A stretch of 64,000 nucleotides of DNA from Nesterenkonia ebinurensis (GCF_008711175.1 NZ_VWNF01000011.1:310001-374000), one strand, 5' to 3'. Numbered from the stretch's first letter, positions 1 through 8,724 are shown. Numbers and translations: made by a program. Notes: generated by a model from the letters alone, not told the origin.

Positions 1-2
1 CA

Positions 3-635
3 CTGCTGGAGACTGGCTCGCACAACCGGCTCGCAGAAGGTGCCGGGCGACTGCTGGCTGAGCACCGAGTGGACTCAGTGATGTGGGCGTGCACCTCGGG
101 CAGCTTCGTCTACGGCTGGCACGGGGCTCATCAACAGGCCCAGAAGCTGGCCGAGGAGACTAACCTGCCAGCATCGTCCACTTCTCTGGCCTTTGCCCGG
201 GCAGTAGAGGCTCTCGGGGTGACCAAGGTGGCGGTGGCGGCGTCGTACCCTGTTGAGCTTGCTGGGCACTTCCGTGAGTTCTTGGGCGCAGCGGGGGCCC
301 AGGTGGTGAACTTCGCAGCTCATGGAGTATTCACCGCGGAAGCTGTGGGGCAGATGGACGCGGAGGAGATCATCGCGATGATCCGCGCGGTGGATGCCCC
401 GGAGGCTGAGGCCATGCTGGTGCCGGATACCGCGATGCACTCACTGCGCTGGGTGGATGAGTTCGAGGCCGCGCTGGGCAAGCCGGTGCTCACCGCCAAC
501 CAGGTCACCGTATGGGAAGGCATGCGGATTGCCGGGGTGAGGCATCCCCTGGTACCGGGCCTGGGCCGCCTGCTACGCATAGCTGAACACAGCGGAAGCA
601 GAACCGGATACCATCGATTGTCAACAATCCACTGA
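3..635 (+). CDS. Asp/Glu racemase / maleate isomerase (EutA-like) family protein, 5'-partial
   Basis: The reading frame is open to the left edge, so the true start lies outside; the GTG at 69 is internal. The visible 210 residues hold the family signature WACTSGSFVYG near the start, containing the N-terminal-half catalytic Cys, then a V-AASYP strand and a LTANQVTVWEGMR helix typical of the C-terminal half. Family members (maleate isomerase, arylmalonate decarboxylase, EutA) rearrange or decarboxylate dicarboxylates in the cytoplasm. At the second Cys site I read VPDTAM, with no Cys, so a classical two-Cys racemase mechanism is doubtful. A GntR gene follows 12 nt downstream. The substrate is unknown. 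Confidence 0.75.
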   Translation: MLETGSHNRLAEGAGRLLAEHRVDSVMWACTSGSFVYGWHGAHQQAQKLAEETNLPASSTSLAFARAVEALGVTKVAVAASYPVELAGHFREFLGAAGAQVVNFAAHGVFTAEAVGQMDAEEIIAMIRAVDAPEAEAMLVPDTAMHSLRWVDEFEAALGKPVLTANQVTVWEGMRIAGVRHPLVPGLGRLLRIAEHSGSRTGYHRLSTIH

Positions 636-647
636 TCGGAGCATCTG

Positions 648-1337
648 ATGGCAGCCGCCGAGCCGTTCCAACGCGTCAACCGGGAGTCCACTGCTGGGCT
701 GATCACCCGGCAGTTGCGTGAGGCCATCATGTACGGGCGGATCGCCCCGGGGGCGCAGCTCTCCGAGGCTGCGCTGGCCGCTCAGTTCGGGGTCAGCCGC
801 GGGCCGCTGCGCGAGGCCACCCAGCGGTTGGTCCAGGAGGGGCTGGTGCGCGCAGAGCCCAACCGTGGATTGTTCGTCAAAGAGCTCGACGACGCCGGGA
901 TCCGCGATCTCTACGCCGCCCGGATCGCCGTGGAGGCGGCGGCCGGACGAATGATCATCCGCGGCCGGTCTCCGGAGGCGGTGGCCAAGCTGCGCGCTGC
1001 CTATGATGCGATGCAGGATGCAGCCGAGCGCGGTGAGCTGGCCGAGCTTTCAGATGCGGACCTGCACTTCCACGAAGTGCTGGTGGACTCCGCGGGCAGC
1101 CCACGACTGCACCGGATGCACCAGACGCTGATGGCCGAAACCCGGATGTGCCTGACCGCACTGCAGGGCACCTATCAGGACCCGGAGGACCAAGTGGCCG
1201 AGCACCGCCGGATTGCTGAGGCAATTGCCGCCGGGGACGCCGATGAGCTGGTGGAGGCGGTAGAGTCCCATATGCAGGAGGCCCTGGACCGCCTGGTCAG
1301 CGACAGCGCGGCCGCTGAGGCTGCTGCAAGCACCTGA
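648..1337 (+). CDS. GntR family (FadR/FCD subfamily) transcriptional regulator
   Basis: 229 aa, usual FadR-subfamily length. An N-terminal winged helix (about residues 12-80) contains the GntR hallmark ARFGVSRGPLREA-like segment (AAQFGVSRGPLREAT), followed by an all-helical FCD ligand domain with regularly placed Asp/His residues (DLHFHEVL, HRRIAEAI) that usually bind a metal and a carboxylate. The ATG is preceded by GGAGC. It lies between the racemase-like gene and a BASS transporter/FAD oxidase pair, so it probably senses an organic acid and controls this unit. Ligand unknown. Confidence 0.88.
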   Translation: MAAAEPFQRVNRESTAGLITRQLREAIMYGRIAPGAQLSEAALAAQFGVSRGPLREATQRLVQEGLVRAEPNRGLFVKELDDAGIRDLYAARIAVEAAAGRMIIRGRSPEAVAKLRAAYDAMQDAAERGELAELSDADLHFHEVLVDSAGSPRLHRMHQTLMAETRMCLTALQGTYQDPEDQVAEHRRIAEAIAAGDADELVEAVESHMQEALDRLVSDSAAAEAAAST

Positions 1338-1462
1338 GGATGACGAGACCGGAAACGCCTCTTTTCATGTGAGACAATTCACAGGTTGCATCAGGATCTG
1401 CGGATCTTTTCAGTGATCGACCCGTGTCTGCGCCGCAGCATCCCATGAAAGGTAAGGAGCCC

Positions 1463-2467
1463 ATGACCACACAGCAGTCCGAGATGCCGGGCAGTCAGAC
1501 TCCTCAGGAGTCGCGTAACCATTTCCGCGCCGTCGTCGTCTTCCCGATCGTGACCCTGGTAGCCGCAGTGATCGGCTATGTGTGGGCCGGGCCGGTGAGC
1601 GAAGGTGCGTTCATGACCAACTGGCTGCTGGGCGTGATCATGTTCGGCATGGGTCTGACTGTCCGCCCCGCCGACTTCGTGCTGGTGGTCAAGAAACCGA
1701 TGCCGGTACTGCTGACCGTAGTGGCGCAGTACGCCATCATGCCGCTGGCCGCCCTCTCGGTGGTCTGGATTCTGGGGCTGCCGGCGGAGATCGCCGTCGG
1801 TGTCATTCTGCTGGGCTGCGTCCCTGGCGGCACCACCTCAAATGTGGTGACCTATCTGGCCCGGGGCGATGTTGCCCTCTCGGTGACCCTCACCTCGGTG
1901 TCCACACTTCTGGCACCGCTGGTCACTCCCCTGCTGACTCTGTGGCTGGCCGGGCAGTACATGCCGTTGGACGCCCTGGGCATGGCCCAGTCGATCGTGC
2001 AGATCGTACTGCTGCCGGTGATCGGCGGGCTGGTCATCCGGCTGCTGCTGCCTCGACTGGTCGAAAAGCTGCTGCCCGTGCTTCCCTGGGTCTCCATCAG
2101 TGCGATCTCCATAGTGGTGGCCTTTGTGGTCTCCGGCAGCGCAGACCGCATTGTGGAGGCGGGGCTGATCGTGCTGGCGGCGGTGATCCTGCACAATATT
2201 CTGGGCATGGCTCTGGGCTACGGGGCCGCAGCGGCCACCAAGCAGTCCCCGGTGCGGCGCCGGACGGTGTCCATTGAGGTCGGGATGCAGAATTCGGCCC
2301 TGGCCGCCGGACTCGCCGCTCAGTACATGAACCCGCTGGCGGCTCTGCCCGGCGCAGTATTCTCCGTGTGGATGATGATCTCCGCTGCGATCTTCGCCAC
2401 CTGGTGCCGTGCCCAGGACAGAGTCCGTGCAGCCAAAGAGACACAGAAAGTAGGAGTGGATGACTGA
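1463..2467 (+). CDS. BASS (bile acid:sodium symporter) family transporter
   Basis: 334 aa integral membrane protein with about nine to ten hydrophobic segments and the BASS motif GCVPGGTTSNVVTYLARGD, which in characterised homologues forms part of the Na+/substrate site. I chose ATG 1463 because AAGGAG (1454-1459) sits just upstream; longer in-frame starts at 1424 and 1445 lack such a site. Family members import organic anions (bile acids, pyruvate, pantothenate). The gene overlaps the following FAD oxidase by 8 nt, so the two are probably co-translated and import and oxidation of a hydroxy acid would fit. Confidence 0.85.
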   Translation: MTTQQSEMPGSQTPQESRNHFRAVVVFPIVTLVAAVIGYVWAGPVSEGAFMTNWLLGVIMFGMGLTVRPADFVLVVKKPMPVLLTVVAQYAIMPLAALSVVWILGLPAEIAVGVILLGCVPGGTTSNVVTYLARGDVALSVTLTSVSTLLAPLVTPLLTLWLAGQYMPLDALGMAQSIVQIVLLPVIGGLVIRLLLPRLVEKLLPVLPWVSISAISIVVAFVVSGSADRIVEAGLIVLAAVILHNILGMALGYGAAAATKQSPVRRRTVSIEVGMQNSALAAGLAAQYMNPLAALPGAVFSVWMMISAAIFATWCRAQDRVRAAKETQKVGVDD

Positions 2468-3890
2468 GACCGGCATGCTGGAGCGCCTACCAGGCACAAG
2501 CGTTGATCTTCAGGAGCTGGCGGCACAGCTGAGCGAAGGTGCACTGAGCACCGATCCTGGTGTCATTGAGGCCCACTCCAAGGACGAGGCGCTGTTCTGT
2601 CCCGCTGAGGGAGCCACCGCACTGGTCCGGGCACGCAGTGTGGCCGATGTTCAAGAGACCCTGCGCTTTGCCCATGCTCATCGGATTCCAGTTGTTCCTC
2701 AGGGCGCCCGCACAGGGATTTCCGGCGGGGCTAACGCGGTGCCGGGCAGCATTCTGCTCAATGTCTCCAGCATGGACCGGATCTTGGAGGTCAACCAGGC
2801 CGAACGTACTGTACGAGTAGAGCCCGGGGTGATCAACCAGGATCTGAAGAACCACGTGGCGCAGTTCGGGCTGTCCTACCCTCCGGATCCCGGTTCAGTG
2901 GCCATTTCCTCCATCGGGGGCAATATCGCCACAAATGCGGGCGGCCTGTGCTGCGTAAAGTACGGGGTCACCAAGGACTATGTGCGCTCGATGACTGTGG
3001 TGTTGGCTGACGGCACCCTCGCTCACCTGGGCACAGATACTGCCAAAGGAGTGGCCGGACTGGACCTGCGCGGTCTGTTCATCGGCTCAGAGGGCACGCT
3101 CGGGGTGCTGGTGGAAGCCACTCTCCGGCTCATCCCCGCCCTGGGCGAGCCGCTGACTGCTATTGCGATCTTCGCTGATGAGCGCAGCGGACTGGCCACT
3201 GTGGCTGACTACATGGCAGCCGGCGCCACACCACGAATGCTGGAGTTCGTGGACGGCAAGACGCTGGCCATGCTCAACGCCTTCGGCGGATTCGGCCTGG
3301 ATGAGAATGCCGGCAGCATGCTGCTGATGCAGGCTGATCCGGTGCCCGGGCAGGCCGAAGCCATCATGAGCGTGTTCACTGAGGCGGCGGAGCGCAACGG
3401 CGCAATCGACGTGGCCTACAGCGATGACCCGGCAGACAGCGAGGCTCTGGTGGCAGCCCGGAGAATGGCCCAGCCTGCCTATGAGAAATACGCCCAGGAG
3501 CACGGCGGGGGCCAGCTGCTCGACGACGTCTGCCTCCCCCGGACAGCCATGGCCGAGTTCTACGACCGGGTCGCTCAACTGCGGGACGAGTCTGGGCTGA
3601 TGATCACCGTCATCGCCCACGCAGGTGACGGCAACACACACCCCTCCGTCTTCTTCGATACCGCAGACCCCCAGGAAACCGCCAAGGCGGAACGCGCCTT
3701 TGCAAAGATCATGGAGATCGGCCTGGAGCTGGGCGGAACCATCACCGGCGAGCACGGTGTCGGGTATCTGAAGCGAGACTGGTTAGCCAAGGAGCTCGAC
3801 GAGGGCACCAAACAGCTTCACCGAGCAATCAAGTCCGCTGTGGATCCGCAGGGCATTCTCAACCCAGAGAAGATGCTCGCAGCCGTGTAA
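2460..3890 (+). CDS. FAD-binding oxidase, GlcD / D-2-hydroxyacid dehydrogenase family
   Basis: 476 aa. The N-terminal PCMH FAD-binding domain shows PQGARTGISGGA and NIATNAGGLCCVKYG; the C-terminal FAD-oxidase domain shows IAHAGDGNTHPSVFFD and TITGEHGVGYLKR, which hold the metal/FAD and substrate residues of GlcD and D-lactate dehydrogenases. It should oxidise a D-2-hydroxy acid to a 2-oxo acid with transfer of electrons to FAD. The ATG overlaps the end of the transporter gene. No GlcE/GlcF partner is adjacent, so it may act alone. The actual substrate (glycolate, lactate, malate-like) cannot be read from sequence. Confidence 0.88.
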   Translation: MTETGMLERLPGTSVDLQELAAQLSEGALSTDPGVIEAHSKDEALFCPAEGATALVRARSVADVQETLRFAHAHRIPVVPQGARTGISGGANAVPGSILLNVSSMDRILEVNQAERTVRVEPGVINQDLKNHVAQFGLSYPPDPGSVAISSIGGNIATNAGGLCCVKYGVTKDYVRSMTVVLADGTLAHLGTDTAKGVAGLDLRGLFIGSEGTLGVLVEATLRLIPALGEPLTAIAIFADERSGLATVADYMAAGATPRMLEFVDGKTLAMLNAFGGFGLDENAGSMLLMQADPVPGQAEAIMSVFTEAAERNGAIDVAYSDDPADSEALVAARRMAQPAYEKYAQEHGGGQLLDDVCLPRTAMAEFYDRVAQLRDESGLMITVIAHAGDGNTHPSVFFDTADPQETAKAERAFAKIMEIGLELGGTITGEHGVGYLKRDWLAKELDEGTKQLHRAIKSAVDPQGILNPEKMLAAV

Positions 3891-4035
3891 GTCCCAGATG
3901 CACTCACATAGCAGCCTCTCGCCCGGCTGGTCAGTGGTGTCCAGGCAACCACGGCAAGGTTATGGCACAGAACCCGCCCGGGGCGGCGTCGTACCTGCCT
4001 TGAACGACACGCCCTACCTGTTCAGCGCCCTTGTG

Positions 4036-4092
4036 AGCTGAACAACCGTTCAGCTAGCGTCTGTCTCGACAGGACTGAACAGCTGTTCAGTC
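4036..4092. promoter_or_regulatory. Twin operator palindromes in front of the TetR gene
   Basis: Two inverted repeats share the core CTGAAC-N4-GTTCAG: one at 4036-4055 (8-bp arms around AACC) and a perfect 20-bp palindrome at 4073-4092, centres 37 bp apart. TTGTGA (4031-4036) and TAGCGT (4055-4060), 18 bp apart, could be a promoter whose spacer is the first operator. They end about 30 nt before the TetR start, consistent with autorepression. Confidence 0.75.
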
Positions 4093-4122
4093 ACCGATTC
4101 GGGATGACGGAAGGTGGCGACG

Positions 4123-4788
4123 ATGGCCTACCAGTACGGCGGCACCGGGAACACCTCGCCGCCAGAGCGTGATGCCAAGCAGCGCATCATCGACGCCGCG
4201 ATCGAGCTCTACAGCGACCACGGGTTCAACGGGGTGACGATCAAGGACGTCGCTGCCGGGGCCAATGTCTCTGCCCCGCTGGTGATCCATCACTTCGGTT
4301 CCAAGGCGGGCCTGCGGAAGATCTGCGATAAGTACGCCGCCCAGCGGGTGTACGAGTCCAAGGCTCGTGCCATCGAGATGGGCAAGCAGTTCACTCCAGA
4401 GCAGATGCTTCTGCATTCAGCGAAGAACCGCCCAATTCTTCGGTACCTGGTGCAGGCTCTGATAGCCGGGGGTGAAGAGGTCGATGCACTGATGGACCAG
4501 CTGGTGGACGATGCTGTGCAGTACACCGCGGAGGCCATCGACCAAGAACTGATCAAGCCCAGTCCAGATGAGCGGCGCCGAGCGGTCATGCTGCTGCTCC
4601 AAGGGTTCGGCTCGATGATGCTGCACCGTCAGATGAAGCGGCTGCTGGGCAGCAGCCCGATGACGGACCCACCGGCGGAATGGGGCCCGTATCTGACCAC
4701 CATCTTCGATATCTACACCAATGGTGTCTTTGAACCCGAGGCATACCGCGGCCTCTACGAGGGACTCGCGGCACAGGAAGACTCCTGA
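4123..4788 (+). CDS. TetR/AcrR family regulator of the adjacent ABC exporter
   Basis: 221 aa from ATG 4123, chosen because GGAAGG (4109-4114) lies 8 nt upstream; a GTG at 4114 is in frame. The N-terminal TetR helix-turn-helix reads AAIELYSDHGFNGVTIKDVAAGANVSA / LVIHHFGSKAGLRK; the rest is an all-helical ligand domain. It is followed after about 120 nt by an ABC ATPase and permease, a common TetR-exporter arrangement in actinobacteria. Two CTGAAC-N4-GTTCAG palindromes upstream are its likely binding sites. Confidence 0.9.
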   Translation: MAYQYGGTGNTSPPERDAKQRIIDAAIELYSDHGFNGVTIKDVAAGANVSAPLVIHHFGSKAGLRKICDKYAAQRVYESKARAIEMGKQFTPEQMLLHSAKNRPILRYLVQALIAGGEEVDALMDQLVDDAVQYTAEAIDQELIKPSPDERRRAVMLLLQGFGSMMLHRQMKRLLGSSPMTDPPAEWGPYLTTIFDIYTNGVFEPEAYRGLYEGLAAQEDS

Positions 4789-4906
4789 CCCCATCCCTCC
4801 TTCATCCCCGACAAAACATCAAGAAACTGTTCGAACACCCAGCCTTTTGAGCTCCCGTTATCCCAGCTTCTTGACCCAAGTTTGATACAGACGATTGGAA
4901 ACAGCC

Positions 4907-5845
4907 ATGAATGAGAACGCCCCGGTCATCTATGCCGAGAACCTGATCAAGGAGTTCGGCCCGGTCCGAGCACTGGACAATCTGAACCTGAACATCGCAT
5001 CCGGTGAGGTGCATGGTTTCCTGGGCCCCAACGGGGCCGGCAAATCCACCACGATGCGCGTGCTGCTGGGCCTGCTTCGCCCGGACTCCGGCACAGTCCA
5101 GATGTTCGGCCGCGACCCATGGCGCGATGCAGTCACCCTGCATGAGCGGCTGGCCTATGTCCCCGGGGACGTGGAGCTGTGGCCCAACCTCACCGGCGGC
5201 GAGGTCATCGATATGTTCCTGCGGCTGCGCGGATCCTACAACAAGGCCCGCCGCGATGAGCTGATCGAACGCTTCGACCTGGATCCGCGGAAGAAGACCC
5301 GCACCTATTCCAAGGGCAATCGGCAGAAGGTCGCTCTGATCTCCGCCCTGGCGGCCGATGTTGACCTGCTTCTGCTGGATGAGCCCACCGCAGGCCTGGA
5401 TCCGCTGATGGAGGCGGTCTTCCAGGAGGTCATCCACCAGGCCAAGTCCGAGGGCCGCTCGGTGCTGCTCTCAAGCCACATCCTGGCCCAGGTCGAAGCG
5501 CTCTCCGACCGGATCTCGATCATCCGCGCCGGCCATATTGTGGAGTCCGGCACCCTCTCGGAGCTGCGGCATATGACCCGGACCACGATCGAGGTGGAGA
5601 CCGAGCGCTCTGCCCAGCCGTTGGCCGGGTGCAGTTTTGTCCATGATTTCCACACCGAGGCCGAGCGTTCCGTGTTCGAGGTGGACGGTGACCACGTGGG
5701 AGAGGCCATGAACCTGCTCACCGATCTTGGCATCCGTTCCATCGTGGCCCATCCGCCCACTCTGGAGCAGCTGCTGATGCGCCACTACGGTGAGGACCTC
5801 TCTCAACGCGGGGTCAGCAACGGTACTGCGAAGAAGGTGTCCTGA
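4907..5845 (+). CDS. ABC transporter ATP-binding protein (drug/antibiotic exporter type)
   Basis: 312 aa from ATG 4907 (an upstream TTG at 4895 is less likely). Walker A is GPNGAGKST, Walker B LLLLDEPTAGLD, the H-loop SSHIL. The signature is the degenerate YSKGNRQK, as in the lincomycin/tetronasin exporter branch rather than LSGGQ. A C-terminal accessory region of about 80 residues follows. It energises the large permease encoded one base downstream of its stop and is probably repressed by the upstream TetR. Confidence 0.92.
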   Translation: MNENAPVIYAENLIKEFGPVRALDNLNLNIASGEVHGFLGPNGAGKSTTMRVLLGLLRPDSGTVQMFGRDPWRDAVTLHERLAYVPGDVELWPNLTGGEVIDMFLRLRGSYNKARRDELIERFDLDPRKKTRTYSKGNRQKVALISALAADVDLLLLDEPTAGLDPLMEAVFQEVIHQAKSEGRSVLLSSHILAQVEALSDRISIIRAGHIVESGTLSELRHMTRTTIEVETERSAQPLAGCSFVHDFHTEAERSVFEVDGDHVGEAMNLLTDLGIRSIVAHPPTLEQLLMRHYGEDLSQRGVSNGTAKKVS

Positions 5846-5846
5846 A

Positions 5847-7508
5847 ATGTCTGTCTCAACGATCTCCCCTGAGGCCCGACAAGCACCAAGCCCTGCTGCC
5901 GGCCAGGCAACCTTCGCCGGCACCGGCATACTGCTGCGGTTCATGCTGCGCCGCGACCGGATGCGCACCACTACCTGGATCTTGGGCATCGCCCTAGCTG
6001 GGTTCTACTTCGCCCATGCAGTCAGTGTGGTCGCCGAGACCGAGGAGGATCTGGTCAGCCTCGCTTCCATGTACGCCGATCCAGTCGGCCGGATGATGGT
6101 CGGGCCCGGCTTCGGCATGGACGCCCCTACCTATGAGCGCTTCTACGCTTCCGGGTACTCGCTGTTCATCTATATTCTGATCGCTCTGTTCAGTGTCTTC
6201 ACGGTCATCCGGCACACACGGGCCGAAGAGCAGACCGACCGGGCCGAGCTGGTCCGCGCCAATGTGGTGGGCCGCCACGCCACCCTCACCGCGACGCTGA
6301 TCCTTACCCTGGGGGCCAATATGCTGGCTGCAGGACTGATTCTGCTGGCCGGGGTGAGCGCTGACTACGACGCCGCCGGCTCAGCTCTGGTCGCGGCCTC
6401 TGGGCTGGCAGTGGGTCTCTTCTTCGCCGGGGCCGCAGCGGTCACCGCCCAGCTCAGTGAGTCCTCGCGGGGTGCCTCCGCTTTGGCCGGCGGCCTGTTG
6501 GCGGTGGCCTATCTGGTCCGCATGGGCGGGGACGCAGCCGAGGTCGGTGGCTCGGGGCTGTCCTGGGCCTCGCCTTTGGGCTGGTCCCAGCAGACCGCGC
6601 CGTTCGTGCACGACCGCTGGTGGCCGCTGCTGCTGCTGATCGGCAGTGGTGCGTTGTTCATCGCGGCCGGATACTGGCTCTCCACCAAACGCGATGTAGG
6701 AGCCTCCTTGCTGCCCAGCCGACTGGGCCGGGCTGAAGCCAAGCCCTCCTTGGGCACTCCGGTGGGGTTGGCGTTCAGAACACTGAAGGGTGGGCTGCGC
6801 GGCTGGGGCATTGCCCTGCTGCTGACCGGGCTGATGTTCGGCAGCTACGCGCAGACGATCCTAGATGCCGCTGACAGCCTGCCCGCGGAGGTCTCCGAGA
6901 TATTCGCCGGAGAAGACATGATGCTCGGCTACCTGGCGTATATGGCGGTGTTCATGGCCGTGTTCATCGCCGCCGCCGGTGTCAGCGGAATATCTCAGCT
7001 GCGCGGAGAGGAGAGTCGGGGCCGGGCAGAGTACGGTATGTCCGCTCCGGTGGGCCGGATCCGCTGGCTGGGGTCGCATCTGCTGGTCCTGGTGGTCGGT
7101 CTGGTGCTGATGCTCTGCCTGGTGGGCCTGGGTATGGGCGTCGGGGCTGCTGCCACCTTGGAGCAGGATGGCAGCCAGTACTTCGGCCAGCTGTTCCTGG
7201 CCGGGGCGCTCCAGGCCCCGGCGGTGCTCGCGGTGATCGGCATCGTGACCGCCCTGTTCGGCTGGCTGCCGCGTGCCGCCACTGCCGTAGGCTGGGTGAT
7301 CATCGGATTCGGCGGGGTGCTCACCAGCTTCGGCGGTCTGTTGGAGTTGCCCGAAGCCGTGACCGAGCTGAATCTCTTCGGGCACCTGGCCGATTACCCG
7401 GTGCAGGACATCGACTGGGTGCCTGTCCTGTGGCTCTCCGGGATCGGCGTCGCCGGCATCCTCCTGGGGCTTCTCGGATGGTCCCGCCGCGAGGTCAACC
7501 GCGTCTGA
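5847..7508 (+). CDS. ABC-2 type exporter permease, about 12 TM (tetronasin-resistance-like)
   Basis: 553 aa. ATG 5847 follows the ATPase stop by one base and has AAGAAGG upstream; the frame is open further upstream but that part lies inside the ATPase gene. The protein is two tandem repeats of about six membrane segments, with conserved RLRTTTW-like (RMRTTTWILG) and RAELVRANVVGR / RAEYGMSAPVGR loops marking each half, the pattern of single-polypeptide export permeases next to LmrC-like ATPases. Its cargo is unknown. Transcription probably ends at the hairpin 7547-7579. Confidence 0.88.
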   Translation: MSVSTISPEARQAPSPAAGQATFAGTGILLRFMLRRDRMRTTTWILGIALAGFYFAHAVSVVAETEEDLVSLASMYADPVGRMMVGPGFGMDAPTYERFYASGYSLFIYILIALFSVFTVIRHTRAEEQTDRAELVRANVVGRHATLTATLILTLGANMLAAGLILLAGVSADYDAAGSALVAASGLAVGLFFAGAAAVTAQLSESSRGASALAGGLLAVAYLVRMGGDAAEVGGSGLSWASPLGWSQQTAPFVHDRWWPLLLLIGSGALFIAAGYWLSTKRDVGASLLPSRLGRAEAKPSLGTPVGLAFRTLKGGLRGWGIALLLTGLMFGSYAQTILDAADSLPAEVSEIFAGEDMMLGYLAYMAVFMAVFIAAAGVSGISQLRGEESRGRAEYGMSAPVGRIRWLGSHLLVLVVGLVLMLCLVGLGMGVGAAATLEQDGSQYFGQLFLAGALQAPAVLAVIGIVTALFGWLPRAATAVGWVIIGFGGVLTSFGGLLELPEAVTELNLFGHLADYPVQDIDWVPVLWLSGIGVAGILLGLLGWSRREVNRV

Positions 7509-7546
7509 GCTGGCTCTGCCGTCCGGCACTCGGCGCTCCACCACGC

Positions 7547-7579
7547 CCCTCAGTCAGCTCTCCCTTTGAGACTGAGGGG
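7547..7579 (+). terminator. Hairpin terminator after the ABC exporter operon
   Basis: CCCCTCAGTC (7547-7556) pairs perfectly with GACTGAGGGG (7570-7579) around a 13-nt loop, 38 nt after the permease stop. There is no U-tract, usual in high-GC actinobacteria. The hairpin ends five bases before the -10 box of the next gene. Confidence 0.6.
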
Positions 7580-7584
7580 TGTGC

Positions 7585-7590
7585 AAGACT
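7585..7590 (+). promoter_or_regulatory. Leaderless -10 box (AAGACT) of P-loop kinase copy 1
   Basis: AAGACT, then exactly 6 nt, then GTG 7597. The second paralogue has CAGACT at the same distance from its GTG 11055, so the conserved patch upstream of both genes is best read as the promoter. Confidence 0.5.
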
Positions 7591-7596
7591 TCTCAG

Positions 7597-8223
7597 GTGA
7601 GCATGCTCGAGGATCTAGTAGCCGCGACGCCGCGATGGGAACGGGCCACGCTGGTGGCTGTGGACGGGGTGGACGGCAGTGGGAAGACCTCCTTCGCCGC
7701 CAGACTTTCTGAGGCATACGAGGGTGAGGGCCAGCGAGCCCACCTCGTCCATGAAGACGATTTCCTGAATCCGCGGGCAGTCCGGTACCGGCTCGGCAGG
7801 GATTCTCCCGCGGGATTCTTCCTCGACAGCTACGACCTTCCCGCTCTCCGTCAGAAGGTACTGGACCCGTTGCGCCGGGGCGGCCGGAGCATCGTCGCCC
7901 AGCACTTTGACCACACCACAGACTCGCCCATTCATACTGACCCCACCGGCATCGAACCGGGCGATGTCGTCATCGTCGAGGGAATGTTCCTGCACCGGGA
8001 CGAGCTGACCGAGTATTGGGACTTCTCCGTCTTCCTTGATGTTCCCTTCACCATCAGCGTAGGGCGGATGGCTCAGCGCGACGGCACCAGCCCTGATCCG
8101 GAGGATGTCTCCAACCACCGGTATATCGAGGGCCAGAAGATCTATCTCTCCCGCTGTCGGCCACAGGATCGAGCCACGACTGTCGTCGACAACTCCGGAT
8201 CTCGAACGGACCCATCGCCCTAA
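7597..8223 (+). CDS. Uridine-kinase-like P-loop NTPase, copy 1
   Basis: 208 aa, cytoplasmic. Walker A is GVDGSGKT (about residues 24-31), followed by HEDDFLNPRAVRYRLGR and DVVIVEGMFLHRDEL, the acidic substrate strand and Walker B-like strand of the uridine kinase/phosphoribulokinase superfamily; SVGRMAQRD is probably the lid arginine segment. The start GTG 7597 is chosen by alignment with the paralogue at 11055 and by the -10 box 6 nt upstream; a longer GTG at 7579 lies in the terminator stem. The phosphate acceptor is unknown. About three quarters of residues match the second copy by eye. Confidence 0.8.
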   Translation: MSMLEDLVAATPRWERATLVAVDGVDGSGKTSFAARLSEAYEGEGQRAHLVHEDDFLNPRAVRYRLGRDSPAGFFLDSYDLPALRQKVLDPLRRGGRSIVAQHFDHTTDSPIHTDPTGIEPGDVVIVEGMFLHRDELTEYWDFSVFLDVPFTISVGRMAQRDGTSPDPEDVSNHRYIEGQKIYLSRCRPQDRATTVVDNSGSRTDPSP

Positions 8224-8249
8224 GTCCATCGGCAGGAATCGTCACGAGC

Positions 8250-8642
8250 TCACCCGCTTATCAAGGATTCTGGCCCGAATGCGCGCCCCCAGGCCACGAA
8301 GCCGGCTAAGGCGATGAACAGCAGATCACCGGCGAAGTACTGCCATTCTCGTCTCACCACACGGACGGCGGCGGCTCCGGTCATGAACATCATGAGCCCC
8401 ATGGCAGCCAGCGGCACCAGCCAGATGGCGGTGTCGAAGATCACCGGCAGAATCAATCCGGCTGCGGCACATATTTTGATGACGCCAATCCCTTTCAGTA
8501 CCGCCTCAGGGAAGTCATCGACCCAGTGCTGATTCTTGCCGAGCTTGCGATACTGAGCACTAGACAGGAGCAGCAGGGCAAGACCACCTGCCGCAAAGCC
8601 GAAGACCAAGAATCCTGTCACAATCCACAATGCAATATTCAT
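8250..8642 (-). CDS. DoxX-like membrane protein, predicted ECF41 target
   Basis: 130 aa with four hydrophobic segments and the DoxX-type pattern (GFLVFGFAAGGLALL, VLKGIGVIKICAAAGLILP). GAGGAAGG lies just upstream of the ATG. Small DoxX proteins are inner-membrane proteins of poorly known, often redox-linked role. The gene is divergent from an ECF41 sigma factor, and its upstream region contains the ECF41 promoter TGTCACA-N16-CGTC, so it is very likely the direct target of that sigma factor. Confidence 0.85.
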   Translation of the reverse strand: MNIALWIVTGFLVFGFAAGGLALLLLSSAQYRKLGKNQHWVDDFPEAVLKGIGVIKICAAAGLILPVIFDTAIWLVPLAAMGLMMFMTGAAAVRVVRREWQYFAGDLLFIALAGFVAWGRAFGPESLISG

Positions 8643-8697
8643 CGTTCGTTCTACCTTCCTCTCCGGGGCGCCACTTTCGGGTCACTTCACCACATAG

Positions 8698-8724
8698 GAC
8701 GAGGCAGGTCAGGAATATGTGACA
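8698..8724 (-). promoter_or_regulatory. ECF41-type promoter TGTCACA-N16-CGTC
   Basis: Reading the minus strand, TGTCACA (8724-8718), exactly 16 nt, then CGTC (8701-8698), about 55 nt upstream of the DoxX start. This matches the published ECF41 target motif as I recall it, and the ECF41 gene itself is the divergent neighbour. Confidence 0.85.
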
